Assembly: GCA_003150615.1 (NCBI GenBank)
Contig: QALN01000006.1
Location: 155,721-219,720, forward strand
Direction of reading: 5' to 3'
Origin: Flavobacteriales bacterium
Lineage (GTDB): Bacteria > Bacteroidota > Bacteroidia > Flavobacteriales > UBA1820
Length of the DNA: 64,000 nucleotides
Shown: one piece after another, positions 41,899 to 51,389 of the stretch
Numbering within the stretch: position 1 is the stretch's first letter
Layout of the letters: each line of letters begins with the position of its first letter
Notes under the pieces: generated by a model
Seen by the model: the letters and a program-made list of their open reading frames with translations, nothing else
Told to the model about the DNA's origin: nothing
The model's database searches: none
Translations under genes and position numbers: made by a program

Positions 41899-43158
41899 AT
41901 GATTTATTACCTGTTCAATTATTTAGACAAGGCTTACGATTTTCCCGGCGCGGGGATGTTCAATTACATAAGCTTCAGGGGTGCGGCGGCTTTTCTGGTG
42001 TCGTTGCTCATAGCCCTTATCTTCGGTAAGAAGATTATAAATTTTTTGCGCCGCGCCCAGATAGGCGAGACTGTACGCGATTTGGGCCTTCAGGGACAGA
42101 ACGAAAAAGCCGGTACTCCTACGATGGGAGGTATTATAATAATATTGGCTACGGTCGTTCCGGTACTGCTGTTTGCGAGGCTGGAAAATATTTATGTTGT
42201 CATAATGCTGCTCACTACATTGTGGATGGGGGCTATAGGTTTCCTGGACGACTATATAAAGGTGTTCCGCAGGAACAAGGAGGGCCTCAAAGGACGTTTT
42301 AAAGTATTCGGACAGGTAGGGCTTGGCATATTGGTGGGCGGCATGCTGTATTTCAGCCCTGCGGTGACCATACGCGAGGCGGCTCCTGTAACAGACGCTA
42401 CGGTGATGTCGGCACTGGATTCCGGTACTCAGGCCGGCGACGGGCAAAAGTCGGTTAAATTCCTTCAGCCGGAAAAACACTCCACCAAGACCACTATACC
42501 GTTTTTGAAAAACAACGAGTTCGATTATTCCTACCTGCTTTCCTGGATGGGTGGCAATTACCAGAAGTGGGTGTGGTTGATCTTTATACCGATAGTCATT
42601 TTTATCGTAACGGCGGTGTCGAACGGAGCCAACCTCACGGACGGTATAGACGGCCTTGCGGCCGGTGTGACGGCCATACAGGCTTCGATATTGGGGCTTT
42701 TCGCATGGCTTTCCGGTAACATAATATTCGCCGATTATCTGAACATAATGTATATTCCGAATGCCGGCGAACTGATGGTGTTCATATGTGCGTTCGTTGG
42801 CGCTCTGATAGGTTTTCTGTGGTACAATGCGCATCCGGCGCAGGTATTCATGGGCGATACCGGCAGTCTGACCATAGGCGGCATAATAGCGGTATTGGCC
42901 ATTTCGGTGCGAAAAGAGTTGCTCCTGCCGCTACTCTCCGGTATATTTTTCATAGAAACGCTTTCGGTGATGCTTCAGGTGTCGTATTTCAAATACACGA
43001 AGAAAAAATACGGGGAAGGCAGGCGTATATTGCTCATGGCTCCCCTGCACCATCATTTCCAGAAAAAAGGCCAGCACGAGAGCAAGATAGTGGCCCGTTT
43101 CTGGATTATATCGATGCTGTTGGCCGTGCTAAGCATAGTCACGCTCAAGATGCGTTAA
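41899..43158 (+). CDS. mraY: Phospho-N-acetylmuramoyl-pentapeptide transferase MraY
   Basis: 419 residues, about ten membrane helices. Signature GTPTMGG, catalytic [24 protein letters not shown] and the closing [15 protein letters not shown]. The enzyme moves phospho-MurNAc-pentapeptide onto undecaprenyl phosphate to give lipid I. It carries the extra loop (about 170 to 215) common in Bacteroidota MraY, which makes it longer than the 360-residue E. coli form. murD normally follows; here ftsW follows after 39 bp. Confidence 0.97.
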   Translation: MIYYLFNYLDKAYDFPGAGMFNYISFRGAAAFLVSLLIALIFGKKIINFLRRAQIGETVRDLGLQGQNEKAGTPTMGGIIIILATVVPVLLFARLENIYVVIMLLTTLWMGAIGFLDDYIKVFRRNKEGLKGRFKVFGQVGLGILVGGMLYFSPAVTIREAAPVTDATVMSALDSGTQAGDGQKSVKFLQPEKHSTKTTIPFLKNNEFDYSYLLSWMGGNYQKWVWLIFIPIVIFIVTAVSNGANLTDGIDGLAAGVTAIQASILGLFAWLSGNIIFADYLNIMYIPNAGELMVFICAFVGALIGFLWYNAHPAQVFMGDTGSLTIGGIIAVLAISVRKELLLPLLSGIFFIETLSVMLQVSYFKYTKKKYGEGRRILLMAPLHHHFQKKGQHESKIVARFWIISMLLAVLSIVTLKMR

Positions 43159-43197
43159 TAAACGGATAAAAATACACATATACACCACAGCACGACG

Positions 43198-44481
43198 ATG
43201 AACGGTATTTTCAAAATAGATTTAAATGTACTGAGGCGAGGCGACAAGACGATATGGGGAGTCGTGGCGCTGCTTCTCGGCTTAGCTTTGCTGGGTGTGA
43301 TAAGCACCAGCACGATAAGCGAGGTGAAGAGCATATCGTCCGTGTTCCTGATATTTGCCAGGGATGTGCTTGTGGGCGTGGTTGCTATGTTGGCAGCCTG
43401 TTGGCTCGATTACCGTTGTTACCGTGGCATCACGTGGATAGCGCTCGTGTTGTCAATAGTCGGACTGGCATGGGCTTTTCTATCCGGTACGCGCTGGATA
43501 AGTCTTTTCGGGGCGAGTTTGCAGCCGTCGGCTTTCGCTCTTATCGCTATGGTGATGTTTACTGCGCGTTATCTGGAAAAATACAACCGCGATCCGGAAA
43601 GCATGCTTTCGTGGAGACGGCTGATATTCGATCTGTGGGGACCTGTACTCGTCATGGCTTTTCTTATAACGTTTTACAATTTGTCCACCGGGCTTATATT
43701 CATGTTTACGTTTTACGTAGTGTTGCTGATAGGGCGTTACCCGGTTAGGCACATACTCGTTACGATAGGTGCGTTCATCGTCATGGCCGGCGGATTGTAC
43801 GGTCTTTACAAGGCGAAGCCGGAAGCGTTCGAAGGTACCAGGATGGAAACATGGGTAGCCCGACTGGAGCGTTTTTTCAAAAAAGACGAAACGTTGGACA
43901 TTGCAGCTATAAACAAAATGTCGCCAGCGCAGAGGGAGGATTACAACCGACGCAAGAAGGAAGACGCCGATAAGCGCATGCAGGAAAATGCCGCGCGCAC
44001 GGCCATAGCTCTCGGAGGAGTGCTGCCTTCGGCCGGACCCGGTAAAAGCATACAGAAATATTTCCTGTCCGAGGCAGACAGCGATTTTATTTTTTCGATA
44101 CTTGTGGAGGAATACAGTTTCATAGGCGGAGCGTTCATACTGTTGCTTTTTGTGCTGTTGGCCATACGCGTGACGATACAGGCGTTCAAGGTAGAGGATA
44201 TGTTCGGAATGCTGGTGCTTTGCGGGCTTCTGTGCGTGATGATGAGCCAGGCGGTGGTGCATACCGGTGTTAATGTAGGCATGATACCGCTTACCGGTCA
44301 GAACCTGCCTTTTATAAGTTCCGGAGGTACTTCAATAATAACGTCATGCCTTATGATAGGTATAATCCAGAAGATAATAATGAATTCTCAGCAGGCGGCC
44401 GAGGCGAGAAAAACCGTGCAACCCGTGATGCGGGAGGAAGAAAAGTCTGAAGAGGAGCGGGAGGACGCTCAAACCGAATAA
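43198..44481 (+). CDS. ftsW: Peptidoglycan glycosyltransferase FtsW (SEDS family)
   Basis: 427 residues with about ten membrane helices. SEDS family features are AILSIVG-type helices, the motif STGLIFMFTF, a long extracellular loop 4 and the closing TGQNLPFISSGGTSIITSCL. It polymerises septal glycan strands together with FtsI. It has a charged cytoplasmic tail (EEEKSEEEREDAQTE). The extracellular loop around residues 210 to 270 is unusually rich in Lys, Arg and Glu. Confidence 0.95.
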   Translation: MNGIFKIDLNVLRRGDKTIWGVVALLLGLALLGVISTSTISEVKSISSVFLIFARDVLVGVVAMLAACWLDYRCYRGITWIALVLSIVGLAWAFLSGTRWISLFGASLQPSAFALIAMVMFTARYLEKYNRDPESMLSWRRLIFDLWGPVLVMAFLITFYNLSTGLIFMFTFYVVLLIGRYPVRHILVTIGAFIVMAGGLYGLYKAKPEAFEGTRMETWVARLERFFKKDETLDIAAINKMSPAQREDYNRRKKEDADKRMQENAARTAIALGGVLPSAGPGKSIQKYFLSEADSDFIFSILVEEYSFIGGAFILLLFVLLAIRVTIQAFKVEDMFGMLVLCGLLCVMMSQAVVHTGVNVGMIPLTGQNLPFISSGGTSIITSCLMIGIIQKIIMNSQQAAEARKTVQPVMREEEKSEEEREDAQTE

Positions 44482-44507
44482 AAATATAACGATATTGTTA
44501 AACAAAA

Positions 44508-45653
44508 ATGGGACAAGTACACAGAAAATACAGGATAATACTCAGCGGAGGAGGTACAGGAGGACATATATTCCCGGCGGTGTCGATAGCCGACCGGTTC
44601 AGGGCGCGCCATCCTGATGCCGAAATCCTTTTCGTTGGAGCTGAAGGCCGTATGGAGATGACACGCGTTCCCGAAGCCGGGTACAGGATAATAGGGCTGC
44701 CGATAGCGGGGATACAGCGTTCGTTGTCAATGTCCAACCTGGCAGTACCTTTTAAACTCGCGGCGAGTCTGTGGCGTGCGCGTAAAGTGGTTCGTGATTT
44801 CCGTCCCGATATAGCTGTCGGCACCGGAGGATATGCCAGCGGGCCAGTGCTTTTCGCCGCATCCATGGCCGGTGTGCCTACGTTGATACAGGAACAGAAC
44901 GGTTTTGCCGGAGTCACCAACAAAATACTGGCAAAACGCGCCGCAAAGATATGTGTGGCATATGAAGGATTGGAGCGCGTATTTCCGAAGGATAAGATAG
45001 TTCTTACCGGCAATCCCGTGCGGGCGTCTATACTTGACGGTAAAAAAAGCAGGCAGGAAGCCCTCGATGAGTTCTCGTTGTCGGCGGGAAGGAAGACATT
45101 CCTGGTGCTGGGAGGCTCGCTCGGCGCGCGTGCGGTAAACAATGCCGTGTTCGAATCTATCGACACGCTTGCTTCGGACGGTTCGCAGTTGTTATGGCAA
45201 TGCGGCAAGTTGTACTACAATCAATACCGCCGCGAACTTGACCGTCTTGTGGCCGAACATCCTGAAAAGGATTTGGAAAACCGTGTGGCGCTCGTGCCGT
45301 TCATAAGCGATATGAATGCCGCTTACAGCGTGGCTGATTTTATAATATCGCGTGCTGGGGCAGGGACTATTTCCGAACTTTGCATCGTCGGCAAACCGTC
45401 GGTACTGATACCTTCGCCGAATGTCGCGGAAGACCATCAGAGGCACAATGCCCAGGCGCTTTCTTCAAAAGGAGCGGCAGTGTTCATACCGGAGAGTGAA
45501 AACCTGTCTGCTGACCTTTCGCTCGCTGCGGCGCGGCTTCTTTCCGATGCTTCCCTTTGCAGTGAGTTGAGCCGTAATATAAGTTCGATGGCGCGTCCCG
45601 ACGCTACGTCGGATATAGTGGATGAAATAGAAAAACTGCTTCCTGCGATATGA
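44508..45653 (+). CDS. murG: UDP-GlcNAc transferase MurG
   Basis: 381 residues, GT28 family. The N-terminal glycine-rich LSGGGTGGHIFPAVSIAD, then GTGGYASGPVLFAA, and the C-terminal donor site ISRAGAGTISELCIVGKPS followed by HQRHNAQAL. It adds GlcNAc to lipid I to give lipid II at the cytoplasmic face. Its stop overlaps the start of the next gene by four bases (ATGA). In most Bacteroidota murC would sit between this gene and ftsQ; it is absent. Confidence 0.97.
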   Translation: MGQVHRKYRIILSGGGTGGHIFPAVSIADRFRARHPDAEILFVGAEGRMEMTRVPEAGYRIIGLPIAGIQRSLSMSNLAVPFKLAASLWRARKVVRDFRPDIAVGTGGYASGPVLFAASMAGVPTLIQEQNGFAGVTNKILAKRAAKICVAYEGLERVFPKDKIVLTGNPVRASILDGKKSRQEALDEFSLSAGRKTFLVLGGSLGARAVNNAVFESIDTLASDGSQLLWQCGKLYYNQYRRELDRLVAEHPEKDLENRVALVPFISDMNAAYSVADFIISRAGAGTISELCIVGKPSVLIPSPNVAEDHQRHNAQALSSKGAAVFIPESENLSADLSLAAARLLSDASLCSELSRNISSMARPDATSDIVDEIEKLLPAI

Positions 45654-46387
45654 GCAAAAAGGTTAAATACGCATTGTTTTTCCTTGCCCTTGCGGCATTC
45701 GTGGCATTTAGTGTGCTTATGGAGGTGGCGGGCCTGGGGCCTTCGAGAGTAAAGGTAGAGATAAAACAGTCTTCGGGATATGGTTTCGTAGATGCCGAAG
45801 CGTTGAAAAAATATGTACTGGAAAAAGTGGACGGACTTTCCGGGGATTCGCTCTCGAAACGTATATTTTCTCAGGAGAAAAAGATAAGCCAAAATCCGTA
45901 TATTGAAAAAGTCGTAGTATATGCGCAGCCTTCTGGCGACATAAGGGTGGAACTGTGGGAGGAAATCCCGGTTTTCCGCCTGGTAACCGATACCGGCAAC
46001 TATTACGTAAGCAGGCGCGACAAAATGATGCCGGTAAAGGCAGGAACGGGAGTGGATGTGCCTGTGGTTTCGGGGCAGGCCGATAAAAAATCGTTCCCCG
46101 ACATCAGAGGTCTGATATCCGCCCTGAAAGAAGACAAGTTCTTTTCATCGCAGACGGTCGGGATAGAGGTGTCCCGCCGGAAGAAAAAAGACGGGAATGT
46201 TTACGACTATGCGGTGTATACGCGCAGTCCGGGTTTTAAAGTGGTGTTGGGAACTACCGAGGACCTGGACGTTAAACTGGACAATTTCCGTGTTATTTAC
46301 TCTTATTTGTACGATCAAAACCGGACAGGTGATTATAAAGTCGTAAATTTGGAATTCGTAAACTACCTGATTTGTCAAAAGAAATAA
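45650..46387 (+). CDS. ftsQ: Cell division protein FtsQ
   Basis: 245 residues. One N-terminal membrane helix (about 7 to 27), then a POTRA-like part (about 36 to 105, ending YIEKVVVYAQPSGDIRVELWEE) and a beta domain. FtsQ joins FtsL and FtsB in the periplasm. Sequence is weakly conserved; place after murG and before ftsA decides. ATGA overlap with murG indicates coupled translation. Confidence 0.92.
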   Translation: MSKKVKYALFFLALAAFVAFSVLMEVAGLGPSRVKVEIKQSSGYGFVDAEALKKYVLEKVDGLSGDSLSKRIFSQEKKISQNPYIEKVVVYAQPSGDIRVELWEEIPVFRLVTDTGNYYVSRRDKMMPVKAGTGVDVPVVSGQADKKSFPDIRGLISALKEDKFFSSQTVGIEVSRRKKKDGNVYDYAVYTRSPGFKVVLGTTEDLDVKLDNFRVIYSYLYDQNRTGDYKVVNLEFVNYLICQKK

Positions 46388-46395
46388 AACGAGAT

Positions 46396-47937
46396 ATGAA
46401 AAACGATATGTTATCCGTAGGACTGGACATAGGGACTACAAAAGTCGTGGTCATGGTCGGCCGCAGGAAAGAAGACTCCACGGTCGAGATAATAGGCGTG
46501 GGGCAGAGCCCCAGCACGGGGGTGAGCAAAGGGGCCATACAGAACATTTCGAAAACTATATCCGCCATACGTCAGGCTGTGGAGATGGCTGAAGAGGCCT
46601 CGGGCGTCAAAATAAACGAGGTTACGGTGGGTATAGCCGGGCAGTACATACGTTCTGCCCGTCAGACGGACTATATTACGCGGCCGAACCCGGAACGGGT
46701 GATAGACCAGGACGACCTGGACCGTCTGCGCGTCCAGGTGGAAAAAGCGGCACCGCATTCCGAACACGAGCAGATAATACACGTTTTACCGCAGGAGTAC
46801 AAAGTGGACGCCGAAGGCGGCATACTGGAACCGATAGGTATGTACGGACAGCGCCTCGAAGCTACGTTCCATATAGTGATAGGCCAGGTAGCCCCGCTTT
46901 TGAACGTCAAGCGGTGTGTGGAGGGGGCCGGGCTCAAACTGGCAGGCCTTAAACTCGAACCGATAGCATCTTCCGACTCGACCCTTACCGAAGAGGAAAA
47001 AGAAGCCGGGGTGGTATTGGTGGACATAGGCGGCGGGACAACGGACCTTGTAATCGTGCGTGACAATCTGGTGCGTTATTCCGCCGTTATACCTTACGGC
47101 GGAAAGGTGCTGACAAACGACATAAAGGACGCGTGCGCCATACTTAGCCGTTATGCGGAAAAACTAAAGAAGGAATTCGGCTCGACGTGGCCGGGGGCAA
47201 ATCTCGATACCGATATAGTGTCGATACCTGTCATACAGGGCCTGCCGCCGAAAGAAATATCGGCCAAGACGCTTTCCCGTATAATCCATGCACGTATGGA
47301 CGAACTGTTGGACGACATAAATTCGGAATTGGCAAATTACCGGCAGGTGGAGCCCGGCAAGAGTCTTATTGCCGGGGTGGTGATAACGGGCGGCGGTGCA
47401 TTGCTCAAACATATGCCGCAGTTCGTCATTTTCAAGACACAAATGAGTTGCCGCATAGGTTATCCGAATATATACTTGTCCGATGAAAACCGCGAGTGTC
47501 TTACCAGTCCGATGTATTCGACGTGCATAGGTTTGGTGTTGAACGGCCTTAAGGATATGGAGCCGTCCGCGGACGAAGAGGAAGACGAAACATCGGCCGG
47601 TGGTGCCGTTGCGGAATATTCTTTACAAGGTATTGGTGAAAAGGATGCCGTGGAATTGCCATTGGAGGATGTTATTCCGGCCATAAAGGTCAATGTTGCG
47701 GCAAAGACAGCGGACGAGGATGCGTATTCGTACCAAAGCGATGAAGAGATAATGAAAATGGATGCCGTGGCCGAGGATTCCGAAGAAGACATAGAGAAAT
47801 ATATCCGCGCCTCGGAAGCACAGCAACAGGAAAAACAGCCTGATCCCGTCAAGACCAAACCTGTCAAAAAAACAAAACAGGGATGGGACAAAAGGATAGA
47901 AAAGACGATTTACGATTTCCTTAAAAAAATAGAGTAA
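46396..47937 (+). CDS. ftsA: Cell division protein FtsA
   Basis: 513 residues. Actin-fold ATPase: phosphate-1 motif LSVGLDIGTTKVVVMVG, 1C subdomain, then VVLVDIGGGTTDLVI and VVITGGGALLKHMP. After about residue 400 an acidic, low-complexity linker follows, ending in the amphipathic membrane-targeting helix KKTKQGWDKRIEKTIYDFLK. It tethers FtsZ to the membrane. A TTG at 46372 lengthens the frame into ftsQ, but ATG 46396 fits family starts. ftsZ begins 10 bp later. Confidence 0.96.
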   Translation: MKNDMLSVGLDIGTTKVVVMVGRRKEDSTVEIIGVGQSPSTGVSKGAIQNISKTISAIRQAVEMAEEASGVKINEVTVGIAGQYIRSARQTDYITRPNPERVIDQDDLDRLRVQVEKAAPHSEHEQIIHVLPQEYKVDAEGGILEPIGMYGQRLEATFHIVIGQVAPLLNVKRCVEGAGLKLAGLKLEPIASSDSTLTEEEKEAGVVLVDIGGGTTDLVIVRDNLVRYSAVIPYGGKVLTNDIKDACAILSRYAEKLKKEFGSTWPGANLDTDIVSIPVIQGLPPKEISAKTLSRIIHARMDELLDDINSELANYRQVEPGKSLIAGVVITGGGALLKHMPQFVIFKTQMSCRIGYPNIYLSDENRECLTSPMYSTCIGLVLNGLKDMEPSADEEEDETSAGGAVAEYSLQGIGEKDAVELPLEDVIPAIKVNVAAKTADEDAYSYQSDEEIMKMDAVAEDSEEDIEKYIRASEAQQQEKQPDPVKTKPVKKTKQGWDKRIEKTIYDFLKKIE

Positions 47938-47947
47938 ACATACATAT

Positions 47948-49483
47948 ATGGGCTTCTCATTATCAGATATAAAGTTCGATATACACCCGAATTCGCGCCA
48001 TGAGATAAAAGTGGTGGGGGTGGGCGGCGGCGGTAGCAATACCGTCAACCACATGTACCGCCAGGATGTGTCCGAAATAGATTTCGCCGTATGTAATACC
48101 GACCGTCAGGCGCTTCAGGGCAGTCCAGTGCCTGAAAAGATACAGTTGGGGACATCCGTTACCGAAGGATTAGGCACCGGATCACGTCCTGAGGTGGGCC
48201 GTCAGGCGGCGGACGAGAGCATGGACAGGATAAAGGAGCTCTTTCCCGACAAGACCAAGATGGTGTTCGTTACGGCCGGAATGGGAGGCGGTACCGGTAC
48301 TGGTGCGGCGCCTATCATAGCCAAAATGGCAAAAGACCTCGGCAAACTGACGATAGGAATAGTCACTATGCCTTTTTCGTTTGAAGGACGCGACCAGGTG
48401 GCTGCCAAGGGCATAGCAGAGATGCGCAAGTCCGTCGATGCGTTGATAATAGTCAACAACAACCGTATATTCGAGATATACGATAAGGTCGATTTCGAGC
48501 ATTGTTTTGCGATGGTCAACGAGGTTCTGTGTACCATGGCTACCAATATCGCTGAAGTGACCAATAAGGAAATGACGATAAACGTCGATATAAACGATAT
48601 GCGTTCGCTCCTTGGAAACAGCGGTACAGCGCTTTTGGGCGTAGGCCGCGCGAGCGGTCAGGACAAGGCTAGGGAAGTCATAGAACAGGTATTTTCGTCC
48701 CCGTTTGTCAATGATGCCGATATATACGGTTCGGAGCGCATAATATTTACGATAACTTACGGCAAAAACGGCTTTAAATCGGCTGTGCTGAACGATATCA
48801 CCAAACAGATACGCGAACGCTCAGGACAGAAACCTCAGATAATAAAGTGGGGTTACGGCGCGGATCCGGAACTTGGCGACGACGAAATAAAACTCATTGT
48901 CATAGCTGCCGGTTTCCCTGCTGAAAAACAACCTGATATCGCCGATCGTACCGAGCAACAGCGGAATGTATATTCGATAGCCCCCGAAGGGCCGCTTGAA
49001 AAACATATCGAATCGTTAGGTTTTGCCTCTTATGTGCCGCCCGTGAATCCCAGAGTGGAAAAGAGGGAGGAAACACGCGTTACCGAACAGGGCGAAGAAA
49101 AAGTATTCAATATTTATACGCTCAAGATGGACGACGATCCGGTCTATTCCCCGTTGGATCCTTCGTTTTCTTCCGTTTATGCAGAGGCTCCGTCCCATGG
49201 AGGGAGGCCTTCGTACGACAGTATGGCCGATGAGAATACCCGCTCGCGCCAACGAAGGGCGTCGGTGGAGTATAGTCCTCTCAATTCTGATATAGACCAG
49301 GTGCTAGGTGGCGGAGGTTCCGGTAGCGGTATGCCGTCTGTGCAGGGCAGGAGGGTTCCTCTTTCGCAATCTTCAAACAGGGAGACGGAGCCGGCATATC
49401 TCAGGCATGGTATTGTGGTCGATATACATCCTCCAAAGGAAGGGCGTACGAATAACTGGACGCTCGATGTAAGTGATTTGTAG
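47948..49483 (+). CDS. ftsZ: Cell division protein FtsZ
   Basis: 511 residues. Tubulin-fold GTPase with GVGGGGSNTVNHM, the T4 signature GGGTGTGAAPIIA, and T7 NINDMRSLLGNSG-like (DINDMRSLL). A long disordered C-terminal linker (about 345 to 490) follows, then the C-terminal end IHPPKEGRTNNWTLDVSDL region, longer than in E. coli. It forms the Z ring. Last gene of the dcw cluster, followed at once by a 63-bp palindromic terminator. Confidence 0.97.
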   Translation: MGFSLSDIKFDIHPNSRHEIKVVGVGGGGSNTVNHMYRQDVSEIDFAVCNTDRQALQGSPVPEKIQLGTSVTEGLGTGSRPEVGRQAADESMDRIKELFPDKTKMVFVTAGMGGGTGTGAAPIIAKMAKDLGKLTIGIVTMPFSFEGRDQVAAKGIAEMRKSVDALIIVNNNRIFEIYDKVDFEHCFAMVNEVLCTMATNIAEVTNKEMTINVDINDMRSLLGNSGTALLGVGRASGQDKAREVIEQVFSSPFVNDADIYGSERIIFTITYGKNGFKSAVLNDITKQIRERSGQKPQIIKWGYGADPELGDDEIKLIVIAAGFPAEKQPDIADRTEQQRNVYSIAPEGPLEKHIESLGFASYVPPVNPRVEKREETRVTEQGEEKVFNIYTLKMDDDPVYSPLDPSFSSVYAEAPSHGGRPSYDSMADENTRSRQRRASVEYSPLNSDIDQVLGGGGSGSGMPSVQGRRVPLSQSSNRETEPAYLRHGIVVDIHPPKEGRTNNWTLDVSDL

Positions 49484-49546
49484 CCGCAAGCGACGGCAAA
49501 AAAGGCCGGAGGCAAAGCCTCCGGCCTTTTTTGCCGTCGCTTGCGG
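49484..49546. terminator. 63-bp palindromic terminator after ftsZ
   Basis: Two perfect 30-bp arms around an AAA loop. The inner stem GGCCGGAGGC/GCCTCCGGCC is followed by T6, and then the stem resumes (GCCGTCGCTTGCGG). It starts on the base after the ftsZ stop and ends 6 bp before the convergent acetyltransferase gene. Confidence 0.92.
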
Positions 49547-49552
49547 TTGCCG

Positions 49553-50023
49553 TTACAGATACAATTTTCCGGAATACCAGCCGCCTATATCAAATCCTTT
49601 TCGTTTGTAAAAACGTATGGCACCCTCGTTGTCTGCCTCGACGTCCAGTTCTATGCGTTCAGCGCCGCGTTCTCTGGCAGTATCCGCCACGGCATTGAGC
49701 AAAGCTTCTCCTACTCCCGTTCCGCGGCTTTGGGGTATGGCTATTATGTCTTCGATGTGTATGCTCGGACCTTTCCATGTGGAAAAGCGCTCGAAAAACA
49801 CCACGCAACCTATTATTTTTCCATCCGTGTTTTCAGCCACGAAAGCTTCGAACTGAGGCTTTTCCGCTTCGAAACCTATGCGCCGCAAATCGTCGGCGGT
49901 GTAAACTATCATGTCCCTGGCATTGTGTTGTACAGCCAGGTCAGTTATGAGTCCCAGAATTGCTTCGGCGTCTGCCGCAGCAGCCCGCCTTACGGAAAAA
50001 AGTCCGCCTTTTGTCGGTTCCAT
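49553..50023 (-). CDS. GNAT-family N-acetyltransferase
   Basis: 156 residues. GNAT fold: motif A IHIEDIIAIPQSRGTGVGEA with the acetyl-CoA pyrophosphate loop (R/Q)xxGxG/A, and motif B ELDVEADNEGAIRFYKRKGF. The gene is most like the spermidine/diamine-acetyltransferase-like branch (eukaryotic SSAT-type layout), but the substrate cannot be told. Convergent with ftsZ; shared palindromic terminator. Confidence 0.92.
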   Translation of the reverse strand: MEPTKGGLFSVRRAAAADAEAILGLITDLAVQHNARDMIVYTADDLRRIGFEAEKPQFEAFVAENTDGKIIGCVVFFERFSTWKGPSIHIEDIIAIPQSRGTGVGEALLNAVADTARERGAERIELDVEADNEGAIRFYKRKGFDIGGWYSGKLYL

Positions 50024-50431
50024 TTTATATGTCGTTTTCTTTAAATGTCAGATTCTATTTTTCATGCTCAGTCAAAAACTTCCGGATACGACATTTTTGA
50101 CAATGCTTTTACGTACAGGTACGATAAACGCCGCTATCCTGGATAGCAGACCGGCCTCGGTAAAGATACCCAAATTATACGTCCCGGCAAACATCCTTTT
50201 TTCTGAAACAGCAGCAATGCTTCTGACAACATGAAAAAAAGGAATGTTCAGAAACTTGCGCTAGGATCGTATGTTCTCTTTACAATGGTCCGGAATTACG
50301 ATAAAACAGGCAAATACCACGGTTGTCCCTATCCGGTGTATTTGCCTGTGTGTGCCTGTGACCTGCTGCTCCGTTTCCGGGCGACATGTTTTTCTATATG
50401 CGTTGCCCGGGTATAGCCCGTGAAAGGGCGG
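50024..50431. other. 408-bp intergenic region before rpoD 3' end
   Basis: No convincing gene; short frames here lack family-like sequence and overlap each other. It holds a 12-bp-stem hairpin ACAGGCAAATAC/GTATTTGCCTGT at 50306 to 50349 and a second CCGGGC...GCCCGG hairpin near 50376 to 50410, which probably end the rpoD transcript. Confidence 0.6.
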
Positions 50432-51295
50432 TTATCCCAAGTAGGTTTTAAGTATCTTGCTGCGGGAGGTGTGCTTGAGGCGGCGTATGGCTTTTTCTTT
50501 TATCTGGCGTACACGCTCGCGAGTCAGGTCGAACGTTTCTCCTATTTCTTCCAGCGTCATAGCATGCTGGCCGCCAAGGCCGAAATAAAGGCGTATAACG
50601 TCAGCCTCGCGTGGAGTGAGTGTCTGTAGCGCGCGTTCTATCTCTATGCGCAGTGACTCTGTCATCAGCTCTCTGTCGGGGTTGGGCGACTCGCCGCTTT
50701 TGAGTACGTCGTACAGGTTGGAGTCTTCGCCTTCTACCAGAGGCGCGTCCATGGATATGTGGCGGCCGGAGTTTTTGAGCGATTCCTTTACATCGTCCTC
50801 GGTCATTTCCAGTTCCTGGGCTATTTCTTCGGCCGACGGGGCGCGTTCGTGTTCCTGTTCGAGTTCGGCGTATTTTTTGTTGATCTTGTTTATAGAGCCT
50901 ATCTTGTTGAGTGGAAGGCGCACTATGCGGGACTGTTCGGCCAATGCCTGAAGTATCGACTGGCGTATCCACCATACGGCGTACGATATGAATTTGAAAC
51001 CGCGCGTTTCGTCAAATCTTTGTGCGGCTTTTATAAGTCCTAGATTGCCTTCGTTAATAAGGTCGGGCAGGGTCAATCCCTGGTTCTGGTATTGTTTTGC
51101 CACTGAAACGACAAATCTGAGGTTCGCTTTGGTCAGCTTGTCCAGCGCACGTTGGTCGCCGGCCTTTATTTTCTGGGCCAGATCCACTTCTTCATCCGCC
51201 GAGATAAGTCCTACTTTGCCTATTTCCTGCAAATACTTGTCCAACGAAGCCGTTTCACGGTTCGTTACCTGTTTTGTTATCTTAAGTTGTCTCAT
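50432..51295 (-). CDS. rpoD: RNA polymerase primary sigma factor (Bacteroidota form)
   Basis: 287 residues. Short N-terminus without region 1.1, region 1.2 ([20 protein letters not shown]), region 2 ([20 protein letters not shown], then [20 protein letters not shown]), region 3, and region 4 ([15 protein letters not shown], then [20 protein letters not shown]). The compact size is typical of the Bacteroidota primary sigma, which reads TTG-N20-TAnnTTTG promoters such as those before rpsO and tRNA-Leu here. Monocistronic. Confidence 0.97.
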   Translation of the reverse strand: MRQLKITKQVTNRETASLDKYLQEIGKVGLISADEEVDLAQKIKAGDQRALDKLTKANLRFVVSVAKQYQNQGLTLPDLINEGNLGLIKAAQRFDETRGFKFISYAVWWIRQSILQALAEQSRIVRLPLNKIGSINKINKKYAELEQEHERAPSAEEIAQELEMTEDDVKESLKNSGRHISMDAPLVEGEDSNLYDVLKSGESPNPDRELMTESLRIEIERALQTLTPREADVIRLYFGLGGQHAMTLEEIGETFDLTRERVRQIKEKAIRRLKHTSRSKILKTYLG

Positions 51296-51389
51296 ACTTT
51301 TTTTCAGAACGGTCTGGGTTATTTGTGTCGTTCCGTCTTTATATTATACGTAAAAAATGAGCAAAGGTTACACTGTTTTTGAAAAATAA

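Noticed and set aside
49911..50234. Rightward frame of 107 residues between the acetyltransferase and rpoD
   Set aside because: It begins inside the acetyltransferase gene on the opposite strand and shows no domain-like pattern.
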